Source: Pseudomonadota bacterium (lineage in GTDB: Bacteria > Pseudomonadota > Gammaproteobacteria > Acidiferrobacterales > Acidiferrobacteraceae). From it: DNA of 64,000 bases. Position numbers and translations under genes: made by a program. Shown piece by piece: positions 52,953-61,038 of the stretch. Location of the stretch: the NCBI GenBank assembly GCA_021785035.1, contig JAJYGP010000025.1, positions 1 through 64,000 of the forward strand. Reading direction: 5' to 3'. Position 1 is the stretch's first letter. Each line of letters opens with the position of its first letter. Below the pieces are notes generated by a model that was not told the origin of the DNA, made no database searches, and was given only the letters and a program-made list of their open reading frames with translations.

Positions 52953-53450
52953 GTGCAAGACCCCGAAATGAAAGAAAACGTCCTCGATGTCCTGATGTAC
53001 CTTTTTGAGAATTACATGGACGAGGGCCCAGACTTCAATCCAGACCAGGAGTCCCTGGTCGCGGAGCTTGCCCAGGCCGGTTTCCCCAAGAGCGAGATTA
53101 CTAAGGCATTTACTTGGCTTGAGGGCTTGGCGGCCCTGAGGAGCGCCGACGCCCCCTCGCCGACCGATGCCTCACTCAAGTCTCTTCGCATCTATTCCGA
53201 CGAAGAGCGGAAAAAAATGGACGTTGGTTCACGCGGTTTCTTATTGTTTTTGGAACAAGGGGGCGTGCTCGGATCCGCGGCCCGCGAACTTGTTATCGAT
53301 CGGGTCATGGCGCTTGAAACAGATGAGATCGACCTGGAACAACTGAAGTGGATTATCTTAATGGTCTTGTTCAACCAGCCAGGACAAGAGCAGGCATACG
53401 CCTGGATGGAGGATCTCGTGTTCAACGAGATGCAAGGCGCTCTCAACTAG
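52953..53450 (+). CDS. smg: Smg (DUF494) family protein
   Basis: NVLDVLMYLFENYMDEGPDFNPDQESLVAELAQAGFPKSEITKAFTWLE; between lysM and topA. Confidence 0.9.
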   Translation: MQDPEMKENVLDVLMYLFENYMDEGPDFNPDQESLVAELAQAGFPKSEITKAFTWLEGLAALRSADAPSPTDASLKSLRIYSDEERKKMDVGSRGFLLFLEQGGVLGSAARELVIDRVMALETDEIDLEQLKWIILMVLFNQPGQEQAYAWMEDLVFNEMQGALN

Positions 53451-53535
53451 CCCCCTACCTCCCGTTTCTCACGCCGTGGCATTCTTGATTGCCAAGGTCC
53501 ATAGTGCACGCAAGCCCTCACTTTTAAAATAACTC

Positions 53536-55833
53536 ATGGCTAAGAACCTCATTATTGTCGAGTCGCCCGCGAAGGCCAAGACAATGGCCAAATATCTCGG
53601 CAAAGACTTTACGGCCTTGGCCTCTTACGGCCATGTGCGCGATCTCGTGCCAAAGAAGGGCGCGGTTGATACCGAGCATGACTTCCATATGAAGTACGAA
53701 GTCATCGAAAAAAACCGTAAACACGTGGATCTCATCGCGAAGGCTATGAAAAAGGCCGACGTCCTTTATCTCGCGACCGATCCGGACCGCGAAGGTGAGG
53801 CGATTTCGTGGCATCTCTACGAGATATTGAAAGACGAGGGGCTGGTCAAAGATAAGCCGGTCCATCGAGTGGTTTTTCACGAGATTACCAAGCGCGCCAT
53901 CCAGAAGGCCGTACAAGAACCGCGGGCACTTTCGGAAAACCTCGTCAATGCTCAGCAGGCGCGGCGCGCCTTGGATTATCTCGTGGGCTTCAATCTCTCG
54001 CCACTGCTTTGGAAGAAGGTGCGCCGTGGCCTGTCCGCGGGCCGCGTCCAAAGCCCGGCCTTGCGACTTATCGTCGAACGCGAGGAGGAGATCGAGAAGT
54101 TCGTCGAGCGCGAGTACTGGACGATCGAATCGGAAATGGAGGCCCACGAGCAGACCTTTCTTGCCAGGTTGACTATCCTTTCGGGGATTAAGCTCGATCA
54201 ATTTGCGATCGGCGACGCCACGCGTGCCATTGAGGTGGAGGCTCAGTTGCGCCGCGGGGCGCCGCACGGAACCTACCGTGTCACGGGCGTCGAGCGCAAG
54301 CAGCGTAAGCGCCATCCCGCCCCACCCTTTACGACCTCGACCTTGCAGCAAGAGGCGGCCCGCAAGCTCCATTTCACGGCTCAGCGCACTATGCGCACCG
54401 CCCAACAGCTCTACGAGGGCATCGAGATCCAGGGCGAGACTGTCGGACTCATCAGCTATATGCGTACCGATTCGGTGACGCTAGCTCAAGACGCTCTTAC
54501 CGAGATTCGTGCGGTCATCAAAGAGCGTTTTGGGGCCGACAACCTCCCGGAGGCTCCGCATCTTTATAAGACGCGCTCGAAGAACGCGCAAGAGGCCCAC
54601 GAGGCCGTCCGCCCGACGTCGGTTGCTCGTGCCCCGGAGGACATGAAGGCCTTGCTGACCGCCGATCAGCTGAAGCTGTACGATCTGATCTGGCGACGTA
54701 CTATGGCCTGCCAGATGATTCCGGCTGTGCTCGATACCATGGCGGTCGATCTCGAAGCGGGTCCCGGTGACGTGTCGCGGGCCACGGGTTCGGTCGTGTT
54801 GGTGCCGGGCTTCATGGCCGTTTACCAAGAGGGGGCGGATGATCGCAAGGGTGACGGGGACGACGCCGCCGATCGCCTGCTTCCGGACATGCGCGAAAAC
54901 GATCAGATCCACGTGAAGGCGATCCGTAAGGAGCGGCATTTTACCGAGCCGCCGCCGCGGTATTCCGAGGCAAGCCTCGTCAAGACCCTGGAGGCCTATG
55001 GCATAGGCCGCCCCTCGACGTATGCGGCCATTATCTCGACCTTGCAGCAACGCGAATACGTGGTGTTGGATAAGCGCCGATTTAAGCCGACCGATGTGGG
55101 CCGGGTCGTGAATAAGTTTCTGGCCCTCCATTTCGAGCAATACGTTGATTACGAGTTTACCGCGCGTCTTGAGGATGATCTGGACGCGGTGTCACGGGGC
55201 GAGAAGGAATGGATCCCGCTACTGCGCGATTTTTGGGCCGAGTTCCATCGTCAGGTGAGCGATAAGGAAGATGCCGAGCGTCCCGGGATCGAGGTACTGG
55301 AGGAGACTTGCCCGCAGTGTCAAAAGCCGCTGTCGAAGCGGCTTGGGCGCAACGGCTATTTTATCGGCTGTACCGGATATCCGGAGTGTGATTACACGCG
55401 CAACATAGACGAGGATGCCAGCGCCCCGGCCGCCGAGGTGATCGCGGATCGACAGTGCCCCGAATGTCAGGGGGCGCTCGTGATTAAGCGCGGTCGCTAC
55501 GGGCGTTTCGTCGGCTGCAGTAACTATCCCACTTGCCGGCACATGGAGCCGCTCGAGAAGCCGACCGATACCGGGGTCGCGTGTCCGGAGTGCAAACAGG
55601 GTGCGCTGCTCAAGCGGAAGTCCCGTTACGGTAAGTTGTTCTACTCGTGCTCCCGCTACCCGGAATGCAAGTATGCAGTGTGGAACCCGCCGCTTGCCGA
55701 ACCGTGCCCGCAATGTGGCCACCCGATCCTGACGGTGAAAACGACCAAGCGTCGCGGAACGGAAAAGGTCTGTCCCCAAAAAGAGTGTGGCTACGCCATC
55801 CCCTGCCCCGAGTGTGCCTCGGACACCCCTTAA
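53536..55833 (+). CDS. topA: DNA topoisomerase I
   Basis: LIIVESPAKAKTMAKYLGKDF, LATDPDREGEAISWHLYE, ISYMRTDSVTL, several C-terminal C4 zinc ribbons. Confidence 0.98.
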   Translation: MAKNLIIVESPAKAKTMAKYLGKDFTALASYGHVRDLVPKKGAVDTEHDFHMKYEVIEKNRKHVDLIAKAMKKADVLYLATDPDREGEAISWHLYEILKDEGLVKDKPVHRVVFHEITKRAIQKAVQEPRALSENLVNAQQARRALDYLVGFNLSPLLWKKVRRGLSAGRVQSPALRLIVEREEEIEKFVEREYWTIESEMEAHEQTFLARLTILSGIKLDQFAIGDATRAIEVEAQLRRGAPHGTYRVTGVERKQRKRHPAPPFTTSTLQQEAARKLHFTAQRTMRTAQQLYEGIEIQGETVGLISYMRTDSVTLAQDALTEIRAVIKERFGADNLPEAPHLYKTRSKNAQEAHEAVRPTSVARAPEDMKALLTADQLKLYDLIWRRTMACQMIPAVLDTMAVDLEAGPGDVSRATGSVVLVPGFMAVYQEGADDRKGDGDDAADRLLPDMRENDQIHVKAIRKERHFTEPPPRYSEASLVKTLEAYGIGRPSTYAAIISTLQQREYVVLDKRRFKPTDVGRVVNKFLALHFEQYVDYEFTARLEDDLDAVSRGEKEWIPLLRDFWAEFHRQVSDKEDAERPGIEVLEETCPQCQKPLSKRLGRNGYFIGCTGYPECDYTRNIDEDASAPAAEVIADRQCPECQGALVIKRGRYGRFVGCSNYPTCRHMEPLEKPTDTGVACPECKQGALLKRKSRYGKLFYSCSRYPECKYAVWNPPLAEPCPQCGHPILTVKTTKRRGTEKVCPQKECGYAIPCPECASDTP

Positions 55834-55926
55834 CCGTTTATCGGTGTTCGCCCCGTTTCGGGAATGAAGGCCGCCCTCGGGTCGTCTAAGCTTGAGATAG
55901 GTCAAGCATACCAAAGAGGGGGCGCG

Positions 55927-57687
55927 GTGCGGCGAGGGTTAGCGGTCTTTTGTCTGGTCCTGGTGGCGGCGCTGGGCGCGGCCCAGGCCCGCCCGCTTGC
56001 GCCGAATCAGGCGTTTCGCTTTCATGCCGCCCTTGTCGGCCATAGGCTGCGCGTACGCTGGACGGCCGCCCCTGGTTACCATCTCTATCGGAATCGCATC
56101 CATCTGAGCGTAGCCCCCCGGTCGGTGCACCTCGCCCCGTTTCGCCTACCCCCCGGTCGGTGGATGAACGACCCTGCTTTCGGTCACCAGCAGGTCTACG
56201 AAGGCCGCACGAGCTTAACAATCCCCTTTGCCCAAAGACCGACCGTCTCCGTTATCGATGTGGTGGCGCGTTACCAAGGCTGCGCCAACGCCGGCATTTG
56301 CTATCCACCCCTGACGAAGACGGTTGCTCTACGCTGGCCCTCCAGCGGGGGCGCACGGCCTTCCGCCTTGGCCGGGTCGGCGGCTCCGGCCGCAGGGCCC
56401 AAAGCCACGCCTCAGCCTGTCCCCTGGGCGGTTCTCCTTCTTTTTTGGGTCACGGGTATTGGTTTGGCCTTTACGCCGTGTGTCTTCCCGATGATTCCGA
56501 TTCTGTCGGCGGTCATTGTCGCCCAAGGCCGCAACCGCAGTCCCGCCCGGCCGTGGTTATTGTCGGCAAGTTACGTCCTGGGCATGGCCCTTACTTACAC
56601 CGTAGCCGGGGTCGTGGCGGCTTTGACCGGCCGCTATCTGCAGGCGGCCTTCCAGAATCCCTGGGTGATCACGGCGTTTAGCGGGCTTTTTGTGCTGCTC
56701 GCGCTCAGCATGTTCGGCCTCTATGAGCTTCAGGTCCCGGTTCGTCTCCAGGGCTGGGCCAGCCGCTATGGTCGCGGTGGTCAAGTGGTGGGCACGTTTG
56801 TGCTCGGCGCGCTGTCGGCCCTTATCGTAGGCCCCTGCGTCGCCGCGCCCTTGGCGGCCGCGCTATTGCTGATTTCCCGGAGTGGTGATCCCGTGTTCGG
56901 GGGGCTTGCGCTCTTTGCTTTAAGTATCGGCATGGGTTTGCCCTTACTCATCATCGGGACCTCGGCCGGCCGCCTCCTGCCGAAGGCCGGCCCGTGGCTC
57001 GGGGCCACCCGCAATGTCTTCGGCGTCGTTCTGCTCGGTGTCGCCGTGTGGCTGGAAAGCCGGATTTTACCGGGGCCAGTCACGCTCCTCCTTTGGGCCT
57101 TGCTCGCCATCGTTGCGGCGGTCACCATGGGGGCACTTGAGCCCCTGACCCCGGCCGCGGGCGGCGGTGCACGGCTAGCCAAGGGTCTCGGGGTGGCGGT
57201 TCTCGCCTACGGCCTTGCTCTTGGCGTAGGGGGTTTGTCGGGTGCGACGAGCGCTCTGGCGCCGCTTGCCGCCTTGTCTGGGCCCCCGCAGATGGTTCGG
57301 ACTTTGCGCTTTGAGACCATCCATAATGTGCGGGAGCTGCAGGCGGCCTTGGCCGCGGCCCACGGCCGGCCGGTCATGGTCGATCTGTGGGCGTCCTGGT
57401 GCGTGCAGTGCCAAAGAATGGAGACTAACACCTTTGCTCGGGCTCGGGTGCAACGGGCCCTGGCGTCTTATGTTGTGGTTCGTGGGGATGTGAGCGCAGA
57501 TAACGCGGCTAGCCGGGCGCTGCTCGCGCGCCTCCACGCCTTCGGGCCGCCGACCGTGGTGTTTTTCAACCGCAAAGGCGTGCGACTCACAAGTATCGCG
57601 GGTTACGAGGGGCCGAACGGGTTGGTGCGCAGGCTTGCCGCGCTCGCGACCAAAAGGCCCGCGCCCCAATCGAAGGCTCGCACCTAA
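55927..57687 (+). CDS. dsbD: Thiol:disulfide interchange protein DsbD (copy 2; ORF extends upstream to 55864)
   Basis: GTG start with signal peptide VRRGLAVFCLVLVAALGAAQA; FTPCVFPMIPILSAV; C-terminal DLWASWCVQCQRMETNTF. Confidence 0.9.
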   Translation: MRRGLAVFCLVLVAALGAAQARPLAPNQAFRFHAALVGHRLRVRWTAAPGYHLYRNRIHLSVAPRSVHLAPFRLPPGRWMNDPAFGHQQVYEGRTSLTIPFAQRPTVSVIDVVARYQGCANAGICYPPLTKTVALRWPSSGGARPSALAGSAAPAAGPKATPQPVPWAVLLLFWVTGIGLAFTPCVFPMIPILSAVIVAQGRNRSPARPWLLSASYVLGMALTYTVAGVVAALTGRYLQAAFQNPWVITAFSGLFVLLALSMFGLYELQVPVRLQGWASRYGRGGQVVGTFVLGALSALIVGPCVAAPLAAALLLISRSGDPVFGGLALFALSIGMGLPLLIIGTSAGRLLPKAGPWLGATRNVFGVVLLGVAVWLESRILPGPVTLLLWALLAIVAAVTMGALEPLTPAAGGGARLAKGLGVAVLAYGLALGVGGLSGATSALAPLAALSGPPQMVRTLRFETIHNVRELQAALAAAHGRPVMVDLWASWCVQCQRMETNTFARARVQRALASYVVVRGDVSADNAASRALLARLHAFGPPTVVFFNRKGVRLTSIAGYEGPNGLVRRLAALATKRPAPQSKART

Positions 57688-57758
57688 AGAGGGTCCAGGG
57701 TGTCCTCTGTAGGACATGGCGTGGACGTGCCCTGCAAGACCTATTTAAGGAGGAAACC

Positions 57759-58340
57759 ATGCGAATATTGAGACAGTTTGTGCTCGCCGTCACTGCAAGT
57801 TGTGTGGCCTGTGTGCCGGCCTGGGCCCACACCAAACCATCCGCGGCCCGTCTTGCCGAGCGGCTCGCCTTGTATCGAAGTCTCGCTATGGCTCATGCTA
57901 TTACCGAGGGTCATGGGGCGCGGGTGTTGTACGACTTCTTCGACCCCAATTGCCCCTACTGTCATATGCTGTACACGCGCCTGCAGGCCCTGATCGGCCC
58001 TTATCACCTAACCCTGCACGAAATCCCGGTCGCGTATCTGACGCCTTCTAGTGCCGGGAAGGCCGCGGCCCTTCTCGAGGCCAGACATCCGCGCCAGGCG
58101 CTTGCAAAGTCCCAGGCCCATTATTCGTGGAAGACCGGGAGCGGGATCGCGCCCATTAGCCCCAATGCCGCCACCAAGCGGGCTTTAGCCTCGAATCTCT
58201 CGCTCGATGTGCGCGCCGCCGGTTTTCCCCTGGTTCCTATTTTGGTGTATCAAAAGACCGATGGGACGATTCGCATCATCAATTCGGGGGCGCCGCCGGT
58301 GTGGGCCTTGAAGCAGATAGCGGCCAGCATCAAGGACTAG
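57759..58340 (+). CDS. DsbC/DsbG-like secreted thioredoxin-fold protein (CPYC)
   Basis: AAGGAGG SD; signal peptide; YDFFDPNCPYCHMLYTRLQALIGP; paralogue of 1467-2054. Confidence 0.85.
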   Translation: MRILRQFVLAVTASCVACVPAWAHTKPSAARLAERLALYRSLAMAHAITEGHGARVLYDFFDPNCPYCHMLYTRLQALIGPYHLTLHEIPVAYLTPSSAGKAAALLEARHPRQALAKSQAHYSWKTGSGIAPISPNAATKRALASNLSLDVRAAGFPLVPILVYQKTDGTIRIINSGAPPVWALKQIAASIKD

Positions 58341-59373
58341 AAGACGCCACCGCCATTTCGTGCTCCATCTTCGGATCGCGGTTCAGCAAGGCCGCGACCG
58401 CGGCCTCCGGAGAACGGCCCCCAAACAAGACCTGGTAGACCTGCTCGGTAATCGGCATGTCGATGTCGCGGTCGCGGGCCAAGGCGTGCACCTCGCGCGC
58501 GCTGGCCACGCCTTCTACCGCTTGGCCAAGTTCGCCCATGATGTCGCCAAGCGCGCGCCCGCGGGCGAGCGCCAGACCGACACGCCGGTTGCGGGACATA
58601 TTGTCGGTACATGTCAGCACAAGATCGCCTACTCCCGCCAAGCCCATCAAGGTCTCAGTCCGGGCCCCAAGCGCCAGCCCAAGGCGCAGAAGTTCGGCAA
58701 GACCGCGGGTGATGAGGGCCGCCCGGGCGTTGGCCCCAAACCCGAGCCCGTCACTGATCCCGGCGGCGATTGCCAACACGTTTTTGACTGCCCCACCGAT
58801 CTCAGCCCCGATGACATCGTCTGTGGTATAGACCCGCAATCTTTCGCCGCGCAACCAGGATGCCACGTGCTCGGCGATCTCGACCTCGGTCGAAGCCACG
58901 GTAAGGGCCGTGGGCAGGCCGGCTGCCACCTCTTGCGCGAAGCTTGGCCCAGTCACCAGCGTGGGCGGGCACCGGGGTAGGGTTTCTGCGCATATTTCCG
59001 ACAAACGTTTGTGCGACCCAGGCTCGAGCCCTTTGGTAACCCAGGCCAGCGTCGTATCGTGTGAATAATAGGGAGCGATGGCCAGCATGACGGTCCGGAA
59101 CCCCCCGCTTGGGACGGCGAGAAGAAGCCCCGCCGTCTGTTCGCAAGCGACCGCAAGATCAGTTTCGATTACGAGGCTGTCGGGAAATGGCACGCCTGGT
59201 AAAGATGTGGCATTCGTGCGTTCGTGGGCGAGGCGCGCCAGTCTCGCTTCGTCCGCGCCCCATAGCAGCACACGTCGCCCATGACGCGCCAGGACAACCG
59301 CGAGCGCAGTTCCCCAGACGCCGGCCCCGAGGACTGCGATCGGGACACCGGGCTCAGTGGGCGGCCTGCCCAT
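58330..59373 (-). CDS. gpsA: NAD(P)H-dependent glycerol-3-phosphate dehydrogenase
   Basis: VLGAGVWGTALAVVLARHGRRVLLWG, TKGLEPGSHKRLSEI, GPSFAQEVAAGLPTA, GGAVKNVLAIAAGISDGLGFG. Confidence 0.97.
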   Translation of the reverse strand: MGRPPTEPGVPIAVLGAGVWGTALAVVLARHGRRVLLWGADEARLARLAHERTNATSLPGVPFPDSLVIETDLAVACEQTAGLLLAVPSGGFRTVMLAIAPYYSHDTTLAWVTKGLEPGSHKRLSEICAETLPRCPPTLVTGPSFAQEVAAGLPTALTVASTEVEIAEHVASWLRGERLRVYTTDDVIGAEIGGAVKNVLAIAAGISDGLGFGANARAALITRGLAELLRLGLALGARTETLMGLAGVGDLVLTCTDNMSRNRRVGLALARGRALGDIMGELGQAVEGVASAREVHALARDRDIDMPITEQVYQVLFGGRSPEAAVAALLNRDPKMEHEMAVASSSP

Positions 59374-59821
59374 CTTGAGTTTCGCCGTCGAGCTTCTGCT
59401 GGTACAGCACTTCGAAGTTTACGGGGTTGATCAGAAGTTGCGGAAAACCGCCCTTGGAGACGAGATCGTTGACAACCTCACGAGCGAAGGGCAGAAGGAT
59501 GTTGGGACAGGCGATCTCGAGGACCTTTGTCAGTTCGCTATCCGGAACCCCGGTGATTCGAAAGATCCCCGCCTGCTTGGTTTCGGTGAGGAATGCCGTA
59601 CGCTTATCGAGACGTGCGGTCACCGTGACCGCCAACACCACTTCATGCAAACCTTCGGCGGGATTGATCGAGCTGTGCTCAATGCCGAGCTGCATGTCCA
59701 CTTCCATGGCTGCCTTTTCAAGGAATATTGCCGGAACGTGCGGCGCCTCATAAGAAATATCCTTGACGTAAATCTTTTCCAAGCTAAAAACAACTTCCGG
59801 ATCCGCGTTTTGTTCCGCCAC
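59354..59821 (-). CDS. secB: Protein-export chaperone SecB
   Basis: FSLEKIYVKDISYEAPHVPAIF, CPNILLPFAREVVNDLVSKGGFPQLLINPVNFEVLY. Confidence 0.97.
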   Translation of the reverse strand: MAEQNADPEVVFSLEKIYVKDISYEAPHVPAIFLEKAAMEVDMQLGIEHSSINPAEGLHEVVLAVTVTARLDKRTAFLTETKQAGIFRITGVPDSELTKVLEIACPNILLPFAREVVNDLVSKGGFPQLLINPVNFEVLYQQKLDGETQDGQAAH

Positions 59822-59863
59822 GAAGTCTCCTTGCTGCGCTAATCGGTTATAGTTCGGGGACGG

Positions 59864-60121
59864 CTACAGGCCCAGCAAAGGGTCGAGTTCTCCCTTTACC
59901 TCAAGTTGGGCAAGTTCGCGATAGCCGCCTATATGGAGATCGTCGATAAAGATTTGCGGGACGGTGTTCGCGCCCCGGGCGCGCGCGCTCATCTCGTGAC
60001 GACGCGCCGGCTCCTCGTCGACACGGATCTTCTCGATCGCAACCCCCTTGTTCTCCAAAAGCCGCTGGGCCATCTGGCAATAAGGGCAAACACGGGTAGT
60101 GTACATCAAGACTCTGGCCAT
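59864..60121 (-). CDS. grxC: Glutaredoxin 3
   Basis: VLMYTTRVCPYCQMAQRLLENKGV, NTVPQIFIDDLHIGGYREL. Confidence 0.95.
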   Translation of the reverse strand: MARVLMYTTRVCPYCQMAQRLLENKGVAIEKIRVDEEPARRHEMSARARGANTVPQIFIDDLHIGGYRELAQLEVKGELDPLLGL

Positions 60122-60125
60122 GGGA

Positions 60126-60539
60126 TCAGGGTTCCACGGGGAGGCTTTGCGTCCGCCACGCCGCCATGCCGCCGCTCAGGTTATGGACATTGGAAAATCC
60201 CTCCTTGCGCAGGAGGGCCACGGCCCGCGATGAACGCGCGCCGCTTGCGCAGCAGATAACGATGGGTCGCTCCTTGAACTTCTTTAGCTCTTGGCCGCGC
60301 GTGGCGATCTGCCCCAGGGGTATGTTGATTGCGCGCGCGATATGCCCGCCTTGGAACTCGCTCGGTTCCCGTACATCGACGATCACGGCGTCTTGCCGGT
60401 TGATGAGTTGGACCGCCTCCTGGCTCGACACCTTGTGAATCCCGGATACCGATTCCATGAGCGGTTGAATAACGATGAGGCCGAGTACCACGAACAAGGC
60501 CAAGAATAGGTACCAATGGCCTACGACAAAAGCTTCCAT
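60126..60539 (-). CDS. Membrane-anchored rhodanese-like sulfurtransferase (YibN-like)
   Basis: N-terminal TM; DAVIVDVREPSEFQGGHIARAINIPLG; active loop CASGARSSRA. Confidence 0.92.
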   Translation of the reverse strand: MEAFVVGHWYLFLALFVVLGLIVIQPLMESVSGIHKVSSQEAVQLINRQDAVIVDVREPSEFQGGHIARAINIPLGQIATRGQELKKFKERPIVICCASGARSSRAVALLRKEGFSNVHNLSGGMAAWRTQSLPVEP

Positions 60540-60550
60540 GTGCTTATTCC

Positions 60551-60895
60551 TCAGCGAATCTCGGGCAAACTGCAGAAAGCCATGCGCATGGCCCCGATCA
60601 GCTGTAAAATCCGGGGATCTGCGATGCGGTAAAAGACCTTGTTGGCGCGTTTGCGCGAGGCCAAAATCCCCTTATCCCGTAAAATGGACAGGTGTTGAGA
60701 AATATTGCTTTGCGAGGTACCCACTTGGACCACGATATCTTGTACACTCACCTCGGTTGCAGCCCCGAGAATACAGAGGATCTTCAGTCGAAGAGGGTGG
60801 GCGATGGCCTTGAGGGCGCGCGACGCGAGATGGATGTCATCCTCGTTGGTGATTAGGACGTCTTCCAAGGGCTGAATCATCTCATTGGGCACCAT
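60551..60895 (-). CDS. ArsR/SmtB family transcriptional regulator with two cysteines (ORF extends to 60982)
   Basis: ALKAIAHPLRLKILCILGAATEVSVQDIVVQVGTSQSNISQHLSILRDKGILASRKRANKVFYRIADPRILQLIGAMRMAFCSLPEIR. Confidence 0.9.
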   Translation of the reverse strand: MVPNEMIQPLEDVLITNEDDIHLASRALKAIAHPLRLKILCILGAATEVSVQDIVVQVGTSQSNISQHLSILRDKGILASRKRANKVFYRIADPRILQLIGAMRMAFCSLPEIR

Positions 60896-60974
60896 ATTCG
60901 ACTCCCTAATAATAGTAAGGACCGCTTCCGGCACATTAAGCCTTTTTTTGCCAGCTGTCGCCGCCGACAAAACA

Positions 60975-60987
60975 TTATACAATATAA
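60975..60987. promoter_or_regulatory. AT-rich inverted repeat overlapping a TATAAT -10 (minus strand); candidate ArsR operator
   Basis: TTATA-CAA-TATAA between divergent arsR and gpmI; minus strand reads TTGTATAATG. Confidence 0.45.
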
Positions 60988-61038
60988 GCGGGATTTAAAA
61001 GACCGTAGAACGGGACCCCCCCGGAGCACGCTATACCA

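Noticed and set aside
53524-54405. 293-aa ORF antisense to topA
   Set aside because: TopA coding strand is clear; shadow frame.
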